Source of the DNA: Hyaloscypha bicolor E | Lineage: Eukaryota > Ascomycota > Leotiomycetes > Helotiales > Hyaloscyphaceae | NCBI RefSeq assembly: GCF_002865645.1 | Contig: NW_020194684.1 | Location: 2,185,241 to 2,249,240 of the forward strand | Direction: 5' to 3' | Length of the DNA: 64,000 nucleotides | Translations under genes and position numbers: made by a program | The notes under the pieces: model-generated | What the model saw: only the letters and a program-made list of their open reading frames with translations | Databases searched by the model: none | Told to the model about the DNA's origin: nothing | Shown here: positions 42,583 to 55,384 of the stretch, in pieces | Position numbering within the stretch: position 1 is the stretch's first letter | Layout: each line of letters begins with the position of its first letter

Positions 42583-45500
42583 CTACTGCACCCCTTTATT
42601 CGGGCTATGTGGCCTTCTTCTCTTCTCCGGACTCCTCATAATATCCTCCTCGTCCACCTCTTCCAGCTGCGCCTCTCCCTTTTTAGCTTTTGGCCGTCCA
42701 ACCTCCCTGACCACCGTCGATGGCATACTCGGCCTCGGCGCCGGCGTGCCACTCGCCGTTCTGGTGGACCTCCTGAGACCAACAGGCGGAACACTCACCT
42801 CCTTCAGAACATCCTCCTCTGCACTGTCACTCCCCAAAACACTACTCGCCGTGTGTGCCACGCTCATTTCTCTCGCCGTCCTCTGTCTCTTCTTGCCCTT
42901 TGCGGTCTTTCCATGATGCCCTCCAGCTTCATCTTCCGGGCCCTCGATTACGGCTTTCTTGCGCTTTGATCCAGCTGCAGTCTTGCCTGGTGCCTTTCCT
43001 TTGGAAGAAGCTGTCTTGCCTTTGCGTATAGTCTCAGGAAGCTCTATCTCGGATGTTGGGTGCAGACCGGGCACCTCCTCGATGCTTAGATCTGGGCGAG
43101 GGTCTAATTCGTCATATACCTCAGCCGCTGGTGGACCCCGTGGTTGGGGCTTCTTGGCTTTAGACGCGGTCTTTGAGGGGCTTGGTGGAGGCTTCGTGGG
43201 AGATTTGCCCTTCTGTGTTGTGGGTCTCGGAAGGACTTCGCCTCCCTCAGCTGTGCTAGATGTCTCATCGTTAACATCTCCATCGGCCTGAAATCTGTGT
43301 TGGCTTGGGCGAGCGTTCGCCTTCTGAGTTTTGGCTTTATCCGCTGCTGCTTGCAACTTGTCGCTGCCAGCCTTCAGTTCTGGATACAGGCGAAGCAGCT
43401 CTTGAAGTGTGGACCCGCCACATCTATCGCCGCAGGGTTGACAGTTGTGTTGATAATGAGCTTTGAATTCTCCACCGCAGGGCGTGATAGTGATCTGATG
43501 GTTGCATACAGAACCATCGGGCTTCAAAAGGGGACATGTGAATGTATCAGCTGACCTCGCGAGTCCGGCACTCAAAGGAGACTGTATACCTAACCCAGCC
43601 TCAAGATTCTTGATATCTTTTTCTCGGGCTTCGAGCTCTCTCTTTTTCTGAGACAGGCGCGCATCCTCTGCGCTGTTATGAACCTTCAGTATTTTTGCCT
43701 GGCTGATGCGTCTTTCGAGTTCTGTAGCAACGCGATTAACACCTCTCAAGTCTAGGGTTCGAGAAAACTCACCCTGTATTCTATCTCGCGTATCCATTAC
43801 ATGTGGCTCTGCCAGATAGCACTCTTGCCTATGGGCTGCCCGCTCCTGTGCATCCATTGTAATGAGATTCTTGCCACATCTCTTGCAAAACGTCTTTCGT
43901 GGGCCCCCAGGTGGTGTATGGAAATAGTAATGCCGCTGGTTACCTTCTATGCTCAGCCCTGTCGTATGCAGGCCGCATACTGTGCAGAACGTTTTGCTGG
44001 TGGGGATGCAGAGACTGTCATGAATTTGGCGGTCCAATTCAGTCTCATGAGATCTATTTTTACCGCAACCGTTGCAAAAGACGATGCTCACAGCCGTCTC
44101 AGTCTCATGACAAGTCTTTTTGTGGTGGTCTCTTTCGGCTTCGAGACACGAAGAGGTATCCAAACCGCATCGATCACAGAACTTCAGCAGTCCTGGAGGG
44201 TGTTCCGCCATGTGAGCGAGGACATCCTCATTTGAAAGGGATTGAAGATCCTCATCGCAAATTGGACACTGGAAGCCTTGCCAGAAATTCCTGATCAAAT
44301 CTTGCTCTCCCTGAGTTTGGTGGTTCCAGAGATGCTGCTTCTTCTGCTCCTTGTCCAATGCCGACCAACAACAATCACAAAGCGGGCATTTGCCGACCTC
44401 GCGGAGGGCGTCTTGATGCGCTTTCAAGTGTTTGGCAATGTTTTCCATCTCGTATTCAGGGAACGAGGTATCGCAGAGCTGGCATCTTGACATCCTTTCT
44501 AAAGCACTATTTCGAAGGGCTTGGCATTCTGCTGCTTTCTGCGCAAAGTCGCTCGGAGTAGTTCCCCAAAAATACGGTTCTGGCATATTTGTGCCGACTG
44601 AAAGAGGAGTTTGTCTGGAGGGACCGTAGATGGGAGGCATCGGTTGCTGACCAGGCTCAATGACAGATTGATCCGTGTGATATGATTCTCTCTGAAGACG
44701 GTCCAGGCGATTATTCTCTCCCTGCCATTCGTTCCACGGAACTGGCTTAGGCGGGGCGACTCGTTGTTTCAGAAGTCGCTCTTTGGGAATCCGAAGTATG
44801 TTACTGGGAGGCTGGTATGACAGCATAGTTGTCGAGGAGGTCAGTCCCCCGGTGGTTGGAGTCTTGTTCGCAGAGTTGTTCTGCTGGTTCTGAGTGTGAG
44901 TGTTCAGTGGCACTGGGCTTTCCTTGGGTTGAGAAACACCCCAAGGCGGGCTCTTTTCGACCTCTGAACGGGGTGTTAGCACTAGGAGTCGCACAAAGAT
45001 GGTGATAAACTTACGGTAGACAATCTTCTTCTTTTTTTCCTGCACCATAATTACCTTGCCAGAGAACCAATCATAGATATGCTTGCGCCATTGGTCTCGA
45101 GTTGTATCTTCTGAAAGAATAAACCTGTGCTGGCTGTCGGCGTCGTTGATCTCAATGTCCCTTTTGGTCACCTGATCAAATTCATTGAAGTTCCACCGCA
45201 AGAGATCAACACATTCTAGGCCGTGCGAAATGCCAGGTTCCAACTCAAAGGTCTTTGCCTTCTGTCCCTCTGTGATATTCTTGAAAGATATCGTTGGAAA
45301 CTCGGGTCGAAACCAGATACAATTGGTAGTGTCGGAATCCTCCTCAAGGAACTTCTTGATCTCCTTGGCTGCAGTTGCAGCAGGTTTGTAGTTGATCAGA
45401 GTCGAATTCCCATTACTTTCCCTGGCTTCGGCTGTTTTCCAGATTTTGAATTGTCTTGGATTTTGGCCATCTTGCAGAAACTTACCCATCCTATCAATTT

Positions 45501-48379
45501 CTTTCTGCATCTTGATATAATCGGTGGGCTGCGCAGCCGCATATTCGTGAGTACCAGCTAGACGGATGCCGATGAGTTGAGAAGAATTTGGCCGCTGTGC
45601 CCCCAAGTTGACAAGATCGATGTTGTACACGAGGCCGCCAGGTTGGCTTTTTAGATCACCTCTTACCTTGTCCCAGAGCTCTTTGGTAACTTCCATTCCA
45701 CCAAATCCAATATCAACAAAAGGTAGGGGGCCGATCTGAACGTTCCGTTGGGGACGAGGCTTGCCCACAGGAAAGAGAACTCTCATAGCTCCGAAAAAGT
45801 CGTCTTGTAATTGGTTGATACCACAATCGGTCTCTGTGTCCATCGGGATCTTCCAATATGTTGTGTCTTTGAGGTATATGATCCTCACAACATCTCTCTT
45901 ATCTTTATCGGGCTCGAGGGGCACTTTTCCGACCCCTGGCAGTTGCCATTTTGACACGAAAATGCTCCAATCACCACTTGCAGGGATCCGCGGATTGATT
46001 TCACTGTGAAAGATGTGCTCAAAGTTCGTATGATCTACCATGATATTTGCCCATGGTCCAAACCCGAGTTCACCCAGAGGAGCCATGCGGAAGTAGAAGT
46101 GGAATGCGGATGTCTGGTCTTCGCCCAGAAGTTGGCAACCGGCTCTCTTGAAATCGACAGCAGTGTTGTTGGTGAGAATTTTGCCGCCAAATCCATGTAT
46201 ATAACCGGTCTTTGTTCCTGTTGTACCGGATGGCTGTGTCGGTGCTGCTGGTGGCTTCAGGCTGGGTGGTGTTGGTTTTTGTCCTTTGGAAGAAGTTGCA
46301 CCACCGCCAGGTTGTTGCTGTTTAGATGGTGACCGTTTTCCACTGGTGGTGTTTGAGGGAGCTCCATAACCGATTATATCAACCATCTCGTCCGAAGCAC
46401 TCTCCTTAGGCCAGTACTGGGCAAGTCGGGGTTGTGTAGGATGGACAACAACCCTCCATTCCTTGTGGTAGTCTAGGGGCGCCGGGTTCCCAAAGCTATC
46501 CGCTTTCTTGAACATAACACTTCCGATGGATGTTTGGTAGGATTTCAAATTTGCGGAACCCTCTGGCCATTTCTCACTGCCAATATACGCGAACTTGCCA
46601 GGTGGGCATTCTCTTACGGGTGCGTTGTTGTATTGTGATACCGTGAACCCAATTTTGTCTTCGCCATATTTCTGGCCCATAACCTTCAAAGCAGCTTGGT
46701 AAAAAGATTTGTGACAATCTTTGAAAACTACAGACTTCTTCCCATCCAGGCTGTAGACTACCCGTTCGTTGGCCCCTGGAGTAGCACCTGCCATTGATGA
46801 GAGTCTCGAAGACATTTCTTGAGATGGCGGTTTATCTCCAAGAATCGGGAAATCAGCATCATCGACCGATTGGCCTGACAACGTCTTCTTCTTGAGTGGT
46901 GACTTCTTGGGTGGTAACTTCGGAAGGCTTTTTGGAGGTGACTGCTGCTTCTTTTTTGACGGCGATAACCTAGGAGGTGGGAGGATTGGCCCAGTTTTCG
47001 GTGGGGACAGGTTCTGTTTTACCGTGGGCGCTGGTAGAGCAGGATTCTTCAACCTCCTCGGAATTGTGAAGGTAGGACTTCTCGCATCGGACGTCTGTCG
47101 GACCACCAATGGCCAGTCCCTCTGTCTGTTATATAATCGAGATTCCAGATAATGATTGTAAGTCTGAGCAAAGTTGTCCTGGTCAACGGGGAAAGATTTG
47201 ACAAATTCCTTCTCTGGCTGGTCCTTGTTCTTCTCTTGATTGCGATACTGATCGACCACAAATTCAAACATGAGGGCGGTTTTGGGTTGTCCAGTAATTC
47301 TCAAAGCTGCTGCCAAGAAGGCCTGCCTGGAATCTTCCCTGTCATCCTGGACGCGAAGCCCAACTCCATTGGGTCCATAAACAATAACGGGATCCCCAGC
47401 TCCGCCACGCATACCGACAGTCGTACTCCCGAGTAAAATGGGCGTTGGTGGATGATCTCCAAACAAATGATCGTCTCCAACTGTGGCAGTCTCGATTGGA
47501 TCAATTGGTTCGATCACGGCTTCTGGAGCGGGATTACGTTTGGATTTAGGTCCTGCAATTGTTAGTGCGAATTGGCAAGACCGGTGAAAGTCACTCACTG
47601 CGGAGCATGGGAAAGCCATAGCTTCTCTCGTGATACAAGTCCAAGAATTCTAGGGGTTTCTCTGCAAACACGATTCGCTGAACTCTGGGAAGATCCGCAG
47701 GAGCACCGTCTGGGTCGTCCTCATCCGTGCCGGCATTGAGAATGTTCATCATAGACAGAGGCTCGACCGGGAGGCCGAAATGAAGCATAGTGAGTTTCGT
47801 TATAATGTTGTTCTTGGCGCCTTCGAGTTGTCCTTTCAGGAGCTCCTTGTATTCTTCCGTTTGCTCCTTTTGGATATCAAGGATAATACCCTGCATTGGC
47901 GGTGGCAGAATGGTGTATGTTTGTCCATCTTCGAAATGCCTATCGAGAACCATTTTCACAGTTGTTTTTTCCCCCAACAATTCTTTTCGGAAGACCTCGT
48001 GCCATTTCTTCCATTTCGGATCGCCGGGCGTGATATCCAGCTGTAGATCAAGTTTGCTTGTGTGCGATGGACATCGTAGATTTCCCTCCGCTTCAAGCTC
48101 TCTACGCGCATCGTGAATTGCATCGATCTTGTCCGGTGAAGACATATCTGGCCAGTCGGGATTCTTCTGGGCCCTTATGATCGCCAGCTCTATCAAAGTC
48201 AAGGGAGCTGGTTCCGGTTCCGGGTCAGCAGGCAGCTTTTCCTTCCCTGGTGAACACAATACGCTGAGCGGCCATGATAACATCGACTTCTTGGGTGTAG
48301 GAGGCTCCACCACTTTTGATGCTGAACGTTTCGTCCCCTTCTTGCCTGTACACCGCCCCGCAGGATCTGATGCTGCCAT
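42583..48379 (-). CDS. Large nuclear-type protein with zinc-finger array, 1,899 residues
   Basis: Three exons: 47599-48379, 45015-47552 and 42583-44963 (introns of 46 and 51 nt), all in phase. Residues 1-300 are basic at first, then helical. The middle has Pro/Lys-rich linkers (SPPKSLPKLPPKKSPLKKK) around repeated globular segments (around 300-460 and 490-870). Residues about 1262-1485 hold a tandem array of at least seven C2H2-like or CxxC fingers, for example CQLCDTSFP...HLKAH, CPICDEDL...HMAEH, FCDRCGLD, FCNGCGKN, FCTVCGLH and FCKRCGKN. A Cys/His cluster follows at about 1579-1627. The last 250 residues are Lys-rich with an AT-hook-like GRPKAKK. Nucleic-acid or chromatin association is inferred from fingers, AT-hook and basic tails. 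I do not recognise the family. The start at 48379 avoids a hydrophobic upstream extension that would be odd for a nuclear protein. Confidence 0.75.
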
Positions 48380-49030
48380 CGTCGCTGGTGCTGAGAAGGT
48401 GAAAGAGTCTGGTGACAGACTGGAAACAGGGAGGGTAGTAAGGAGGAAAAGGAAAACAGCGCGTAGCATTCTTGGGAACCCCGGATTGGCAACTAAATTC
48501 CAATGCATTCCACACTTCATTGAATTCGGCCTCACCGTCAGCAACCTACGAAAGACAGCCAGAAATTTTGAAGAAAATTACACATGCTATGATAATTTGT
48601 GAACGTGATTTGGGTGGTTGCGGCTTCGCAATCTCATACGAAGGGTTGCAGTAGATCGATGTTGAGCACTTGAGACAACCTTGTTAGGTTGGGAGCGGCG
48701 AACCACAAACTTGGGGGCATCCCGTGGCTCCATTCCTGAAGCTGGCCAAACTCTCGAACAAGAATCATTGATTCGATGCACCTGGCAACCGTAGCGAGTG
48801 TCGATTCTTTGGCGACTTTGCCTGTTATGAGCGCAAGTTCGTTTATGAAAGACTAGAAATTTTCAGCTCCGAGGTGGAGGGCAGAGAAGTGACACGTGAC
48901 CACATCAAGACATTTCAACTTTCAGCTCTTCCATTTTCCAGGATAGTCAAATCAGTCGTCTTCTCCTTTTGTTTTCTGCAAAGATACTTCGTGACTCACT
49001 TCGCTCCCGCTCGCATTTAAGATCTTACAT
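48380..49030. other. Intergenic region between the zinc-finger gene and the FAD oxidase
   Basis: About 650 bases with no gene. The left part should hold the promoter of the large zinc-finger gene (reading left) and the right part the 3' end of the oxidase gene. Confidence 0.4.
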
Positions 49031-50774
49031 CTAAGTCCCGATAGTCTGCGGATTCGCAAACAACAACCCCGGATCAATTTTCTTCTTAATCTTCGCCAAC
49101 CTCTCATAATTCCCCAACCAATACCTCTCACCTGCCGCCTTCCCACCTCCCAACGTCGGATCCGCATAGTTATAATACATACCAAAAGTCACGTTTTTCT
49201 CGGCATTTTCAATGTCCGTAATAAAAGGATTGAGCCAAGCGATGCCTTCTTGGTTTGGGTAGATACCGTCGGCGACTGCATCGACGATTTGCCATTCGTA
49301 GATTGAGTCGCGGTGTGCGTAGGAGGTTGAGCCGGCTGGGACTTTGGGGACGACGGATGTGGGTCCGCCTTGGGCTGCAATGATGAAATACCAGTTCTAC
49401 TTAGGTGTTAGTGAGAGTTTGACGGTGGGAAATTGGAGACTCACTCGGGAATTCGAGGGTCCTGTGGCGTATAAGCGATTGATCCACGCATCTGTTCCAG
49501 CGGGAGTCAAGTTGTCTGTCATTAGACTCTTTGCAAACTATGGAATGTTAGCGACGAACTCGGGCTTTCGGGAAAACGTACCATGATTGCATGCTGTCAG
49601 AAGTTAGCAGATGCTCGAAGGGTGGAAAGAATGACTTACTGCTGTATAATTTACAGGAGTATCCAATGTCTGGCCATTGTCCCAATCCTTGTAGAGACCA
49701 TTGGAATTTGCGTAGAGCAGGGCATCGAGCCATCCCAACTGATGGGGACCTACACCACGAGTACTTGCCTGATATCCTCCAATCGCGCTCAAAGCATTCA
49801 GAAGAGGAGCAATGGCTGTTAAAAAGGCGTCATTAGACCCATGATAAGCACCTTCAAGAAGGAAACTTAGATTGTCCCCGGAGTCTTTGCCGAGAACCCA
49901 ACGGATATTCATCTCAGCCGGGATCTGAGGAGTAGTGTAGCCTCCGCAGTACGTTTGCCAGGCATCCCAACCTGCCCGAGCCTGAGTTTTGTTCCAGCTG
50001 TAGGGATAATAGAACAGGACATTTTGAGCCGGTGCCGGGATTGTACGGAATTTCATGTTTGTTACCACTCCGAATGAATAGCCCGCACCCCGCAGTGCCC
50101 AGAAGACTTCAGAGTTTTGCTTCTCGGAAGCGGTGATGACGCTGCCATTGGCAATCACGAGTTCAGCTTCGACTAAAAAGTCGAGAAGCAGACCGTAGGT
50201 GTGAGAGCCATAACCTTGACCGCCATGAAGAACGTGTCCTCCAATACCGACACTAGAAGATTTAGAAGAGGCTTTTTTTGGGGACAGTGAAATCTTACCC
50301 TGGACAAATCCCATGGGCCATAGCACGGCCACCTTGGTTAAAAAGAGCTAGAGCAACATTCCCAAGCCTTGCTCCAGTACCGATGGTAGCAATGTAGTTG
50401 TGAGAGGGATCGACTTTTGTATCACGAAAATATTTCATATCAATGACGAGATGTCCATCTTCTCCGCCAATACTGTGAGATGCATAGCTGTGACCGCCGG
50501 AACGCGGATTGACTTTGACTCCCACCTTCGAGGCACATACAACTGCAGCTTGGACTTGAGGGACTGTTTTCGGTACGGCGTATGCCACTGGAGTGAAGTT
50601 TAGGCGCAGATTAAAAGGGATGGTATCCTGAGTGAAGTCTGAAGAGCCAGGATAGTCTTGAGGAACATTGGACGAAGCTAGGCAATTGACAACGTCGGTG
50701 TATTTCTGAGGAGCGGCTTGAACAGAGTGAGCACTCAGGGTGAGTGCGACCAGTAAAGATTTGAATATGGCCAT
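49031..50774 (-). CDS. Secreted FAD-linked oligosaccharide oxidase (AA7 / BBE type)
   Basis: Five exons: 50299-50774, 49640-50252, 49582-49593 (12 nt), 49445-49537 and 49031-49396, giving 519 residues, the usual family length. Signal peptide at residues 1-20. The FAD-binding PCMH domain carries both covalent FAD anchors: His95 in RSGGHSY and Cys156 in HGICPG, followed by VGIGGHVLHGGQGYGSHTYG. The C-terminal berberine-bridge (BBE) part ends with YWLGNYERLAKIKKKIDPGL followed by LFANPQTIG. AA7 enzymes oxidise gluco- or chito-oligosaccharides to lactones and release H2O2. The exact substrate is not readable. The 12-nt micro-exon (coding HAIM) is flanked by consensus GTAAGT...CAG and GTACGT...TAG sites and is required to keep the family reading frame. 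A TATA box lies 57 bases upstream. Confidence 0.9.
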
Positions 50775-50830
50775 GTTGAGGTAGAGGTCGATAAGAAGGG
50801 TGCAGAGGTGTTGACCCGGTTGAACCTGAG

Positions 50831-50839
50831 CCTTTTATA
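50831..50839 (-). promoter_or_regulatory. TATA box of the AA7-type oxidase gene
   Basis: TATAAAAGG on the minus strand, about 57 bases upstream of the ATG at 50774. Strong consensus, correct orientation. Confidence 0.5.
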
Positions 50840-51480
50840 TCATTTTTCGAATGCGACTCTGACTCTATGGACCTTGTTAAAGGAATCCTAATTGAGCGTG
50901 ACGAGCTTGGAGAATAAAACTCTATTAAGGCTAACATGTTTCTCTCTGTTCCGATTGGAGGAAATCACACTATTGACTGAGGGATATAAAAGTCTTACTG
51001 ACAATCCTTGAGAGCCCAGAAGCTGACACGAGCTCCAATAGCACTTCATCTTTGGAGTATACGCCGCTGCCTAATGCGGCCAACGGCCCTAGTGCCTCCG
51101 AAACAAATTGAGCTGCACGACAACATCAAGAGAAATGGAGCATTGCGGGGAAAGATGGTGCGTATTTTGTGGAAGCAACATCTTGGCTGAGATTAATGAT
51201 ATATTCATGCTAGTCTTCTCGTCAAGTAAGAGAGAAACATCGAGGGCTGAAAATAACAAGGTCCCTCGCCTGAGGGAAATCGTGAATGTCCACGGCTGCA
51301 ACGTCGATCGACGATAAATAATATGCGAAGCTCGAGGGCTCCAAGAGCGAAATCATCTCCGTCCGCTCGGAGCGTTATTATTGCGATTCTCACTTTACTG
51401 TGGGGTTCCTGCATCGAAACCATGCAAAATCCGAGGTGGACCTGACCGGCCCAACAAGGATGATCTTCCCCGTTCGTAAC

Positions 51481-51714
51481 TCAATCAGGCAAGACCTCTT
51501 GATAGTTCTCAGTCATGAATTCGTCCAAATCCAAAATAAGCACATTAGATGAAGTTACACACGCTGTGTCCATCTTCCCTGACTCCTGAGCCATGGTCAG
51601 AAACCCACCAAGTCTTTCAAACGACAACCAATATCTACCAGCCATTTCCAAGACTTTATAACACCCGGTCGAGATCCTCCAAAATACTCCCCAAGAGTGC
51701 AGAAACATTATCAT
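51481..51714 (-). other. Possible 3' exon or small ORF (77 residues) next to the 2EXR gene
   Basis: The frame reads YKVLEMAGRYWLSFERLGGF, then SSNVLILDLDEFMTENYQEV and a stop. It looks protein-like and lies just downstream of the 2EXR-domain gene on the same strand. I could not find a splice pair that joins it in phase to the upstream exon, so it may be a separate remnant. The rest of 50840-51784 shows no gene. Confidence 0.25.
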
Positions 51715-51784
51715 TCCTCAAAAGGTGGTAAATTCCCGAAAAGGGTTAACCAATAATTGTGGTTACCTTCCTGACCTACGGGGC

Positions 51785-52551
51785 CTACGGGTTCGGTGGG
51801 GGCAGAGGTCGCGGAGTGAAACAGTCGATTACAATGTCCTTTCTCTTGTTGTTTTTGATGACTTCCTCGACGAATGGTTCAAGATGACCTCGAAAAATCA
51901 TATGCTTCAAATTCGGAAGCGTCAAAATCATCACCACCGCTTTCACTGCAGGACCGAAAACGCCCCTCAGCTCTGTATCAGGCAAAAGACCTGTAGATAA
52001 TTCGATGAATCTACTTCCGTTCAGTTTGGATCCTCACTCAAGAGAACGAGGAGAAAACGGAGGCCGACCTACTCTACACCTGTAAAGTGCTTCACCACAC
52101 AACGAGCGAGGGACTGTAGTTGCTCCGTGTTTCCTTTGTGCATTTGGAAAACAGCAGGAGCCGCTGTCCAAAAGTTTGGCCCTCCGGTCCAGGTCGTCGG
52201 TAGTCGCGTATAAAATCGCATCTCGATCTCAAGTCTTGAGATTATCGAAATGCATGCCTTTGGCACTCGAGAGATAAATGCCTTCAACGCATGAAGGTTG
52301 ACCTGCTGTCTCGAACCCCAGTCTCTATTCCCTATAACGAAGGTATTGAGGGAGTAGAATATTGTCTTTGCTTCGGTATTGATCCGTCTGTTGACCAGTA
52401 ATAGTCGAGTGAAGTCAAGTCGAGGAGGGCATCTTCTGCGGCGATTGCGGGGTGAGCAGATCCGGATGTGGGTGCTGGACACGAACAGGAGCTTGTATAT
52501 CTCGTTGCGAATCTCTGGCGGGAGATGAGTGAAGTATTTGAACTCGGTCAT
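51785..52551 (-). CDS. 2EXR/F-box-like domain protein
   Basis: Exon 1 is 52080-52551 and exon 2 is 51785-52032, joined at ACA-G/GTGTAG...TGAG/GA in phase, giving 239 residues. It begins MTEFKYFTHLPPEIRNEIYK, the signature start of fungal 2EXR/F-box-like proteins (LP.EIR..IY), followed by RLLLVNRRINTEAKTIFYSL, also typical. The second exon contains DTELRGVFGPAVKAVVMILT. The family is greatly expanded in Leotiomycetes and other ascomycetes. Members are often taken as substrate adaptors, but their roles are largely unknown. The last 20 residues are Pro-rich and may reflect a missed further exon (see 51481-51714). Confidence 0.65.
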
Positions 52552-53204
52552 CGTTCTGGTCTTGGGGAGCTGGAAACTCGAGTAATGTAGATAGATATCT
52601 GGGGAGAAGAATAGCCTTCAGGGAGACTTTTTGATGTTGAATTAGGCGTCAGCTTGCGATCCTCTGATTGCTTTGTTGATTGGGCGTCATGCAGCTTACA
52701 CCATCAGCTGGGCAAGTTGGATGGCTAAAAAATGTGTGGTGGATGCTCTCCAAGAGCCTCCCATACAATTCCATCTTGAAAATCCCAAAACACTCTTCTC
52801 CCCGTTGAGGCTGAACCAGCTGGATGTTTGTGTTCCAGTGATGTTTGGTGGGGGCGACTGACGAAATTTGGGTACAGACTGTACGGTCGGCGTGGTTCGG
52901 GGCGCGGAAATATCCCGAGATCGTGGGGAAGCTCATCACCACCAACCAAAACACCACCTTTTCTAAACACGAGTCACTCGCAACAATTCCACCATCACTG
53001 TGTGCAACGAAGCACCACCACGACAAATCGATGGGGATGGGAGGATAGTGCGCTCAACAATGACATTTTCACTTCATTGATAGAGGGCATTCACCATGTC
53101 GCTGGTTCCATACTCCTCTCGCGACAGCCGCGATATTGTGCTGTAAGGTTCTCCTCACAAATCTTGACCCCGGAAGCTCCGGAGATCTGGTCTCAATTAT
53201 CTCA
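52552..53204. other. Intergenic region between the divergent 2EXR and IKS1 genes
   Basis: About 650 bases shared by two divergent promoters. Open frames on both strands overlap one another and have no domain or splice support. Confidence 0.4.
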
Positions 53205-55384
53205 ATGAACTCTCCGCCAGCAGGCAATGATGCTAATGAATCTTCTAGTCGCCATGACGATGCGATTGTGGTCCGCGACCCTCAAACTCAGCAACTCATA
53301 CTCCGAGGCGCGGTTCAATCCTATCATGACTGTCCGACATGCCACCGACCATTCCGAAGTCCCTCTCCTGACCGAAATAACTCTCCTCATCGAACTGGGC
53401 CTTTTATAAGTCGAGATTACTTTCGCTTGCTCCAGGCTACAAATGGCGAGTCCGACGAACAAGTCCCTCCATCGAGCCCTATTCGGCGCCTTGTAGAACC
53501 AGCGTTTCCCTCCGATGGGAGCAGCGCGGCAGGTTCGGTGTCAGAAGCAGAATTTGTGACGAGTACACCGGCACCCCAAGCGGGACAGAGTATCAGGAAG
53601 GATGCGTTTAGTCCGAATTACTTCAACAAGTTCTTCGTGGTGGAGAAGGAGCTCGGCAGAGGTGGGAAAGGGGTGGTTTTACTAGTCCGTCATCAATTGG
53701 ATGGCGTCTCCCTGGGTACGATGCCTTCATGCTCTTAATATTCTATGCTGATCGGTGCAGGTCAATTCGCCTGCAAGAGAGTCCCGGTTGGAGATGACCA
53801 CGCTTGGCTGGAGAAAGGTACGGACTTCTCAGGAGGATGAAAATTACACTACTAATATATACAGTTCTCGTTGAAGTACAGCTTCTTCAAGAACTTTCAC
53901 ATGCAAACTTGGTCTCGTATCGACATGTTTGGCTGGAAGACACAGTAATAAATCAATTCGGCCCTTCGGTAGCTTGCGCGTTCATCCTTCAGCAATACTG
54001 CAACTCTGGAGATTTGCTGCATTACATTATTGGCGACACACCCATTGTGAAGAGCACGAAAGAACAATTGAAAGAACAGATGCGCAGGAAATCGAGAGGG
54101 CAGATGGAACGTCCAGATCTGAGATCCCAAAGGAAACTATCTTTCGAGGAGATCTATTCCTTCTTCAAAGACATCACCTCTGGATTGGCCCATCTTCATC
54201 ATGCGAACTACATCCACCGGGACCTCAAACCAAGCAATTGTTTGCTGCACAAGGATGGGAACGAATTCCGGTGTCTGATAAGTGACTTTGGAGAGGTTCA
54301 ACCGGAGAATGTGGCAAGAAAGTCAACTGGATCGACAGGGACGATATCATACTGCGCCCCTGAGGTCTTGAAGCGGAACGAGTTTGGCGGATATGGAAAT
54401 TTCACCACCAAATCTGATATTTTCAGTCTTGGAATGATCCTGTACTTCATGTGCTTTGGACGACTTCCATACAAGAGCGCGGACAGCATCCAAGAAGAAT
54501 TCGAGGACCTTGATATGCTGCGAGCAGAGATCAGTACCTGGTCAGGATTTCAGGATGAGCGTCGTGAAAGACCTGAACTTCCGAATCAGCTCTACGATTT
54601 CTTGAAGCGGCTACTAGCCCTGAATCCAGCTGACCGACCAAGTGCGAACGATATTCTCAACGCCATCCGCACTGAGAAAGGACTCGAAAATCCTTCTCGC
54701 ACGAGGAATGGGAGTGGCGCTGGACTTGGTGGTCGGAGAATCCAAGCTATCGATTCCCCAATGCCACCAAGTACCCCTGTCAATGGTAATCAATCCTCCC
54801 GATGTCTGCGTTTCTGCTGACCCCGACTAGAACCGAGTAAACGTGTTCGATCTGCAGCATACCTTGAAGATGCTTCGACATCTGACTCTCCGTCTACATC
54901 TCCAATGCCATCACCAAGTACTCAACTTATTATCGACGCATCTTCAAGGGCTGAGAGCCGTCCTGGCCATGGTCGCAACGATCCACAACCCATTAAAGCA
55001 ACTCTAAGAACTCCATTGCTGATGCCGCCGCCATCAACTCGAATGGGGGCATTTAAGAACAACATTGAGCTGCAATGGCACTACTTTCAGACTTGGTATG
55101 CAAGGAATCGGCAAGCACGGCATTTGATGTTCAAACTTTTTGTTTTCTTGGTCAAGATGTTGAGCATCACGAGGCCCTGCGCGCCATTGGCCATGAGGGA
55201 GGTGGTTTGGTGGCCATTGATGTCGCTGTCGGCGTTAGAGCTGGCTTTGGGCCACAGCATCGGTTGGGGAGGAATGGGAATCCTAGGACTTGTGCATGTA
55301 CTGGTCTTGGGACTTGTGATGCAGTTCGGTGGGGGGCTGTGTGTCAGCCAGAGAGGGCTGAACTGGACTTGGAGGGACGATTGA
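53205..55384 (+). CDS. IKS1: IKS1-type serine/threonine protein kinase
   Basis: Four exons: 53205-53715, 53761-53817, 53865-54785 and 54831-55384, all phase-consistent, giving 680 residues. The N-terminus carries a CPTCHRPF motif (about residue 47) and the IKS-type segment FISRDYFRLLQ. The kinase domain starts about residue 150 with LGRGGKGVV. Lysine lies in FACKRV (about 176), the catalytic loop IHRDLKPSN is near 305, DFGEVQ near 328, and the APE-type motif is CAPEVLKR. The C-terminal 130 residues contain NIELQWHYFQTWYARNRQAR and two or three hydrophobic stretches, a conserved feature of IKS1 homologues. Yeast IKS1 is a putative kinase linked to ion tolerance. Substrates are unknown. The start at 53205 is the first Met in frame after an upstream leader-like sequence. 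Confidence 0.85.

Noticed and set aside
42544..42969. Plus-strand 141-codon frame
   Set aside because: Antisense to the Lys-rich C-terminus of the 1,899-residue protein.
48380..48544. N-terminal hydrophobic extension of the zinc-finger protein (Met at about 48469)
   Set aside because: It would put a signal peptide on a nuclear-looking protein; the ATG at 48379 has a better context and the extension looks like a pyrimidine-rich leader.
52649..53026. Minus-strand 125-codon frame between the 2EXR and IKS1 genes
   Set aside because: Lies in the divergent promoter region, overlaps plus-strand frames of equal quality, no family features.
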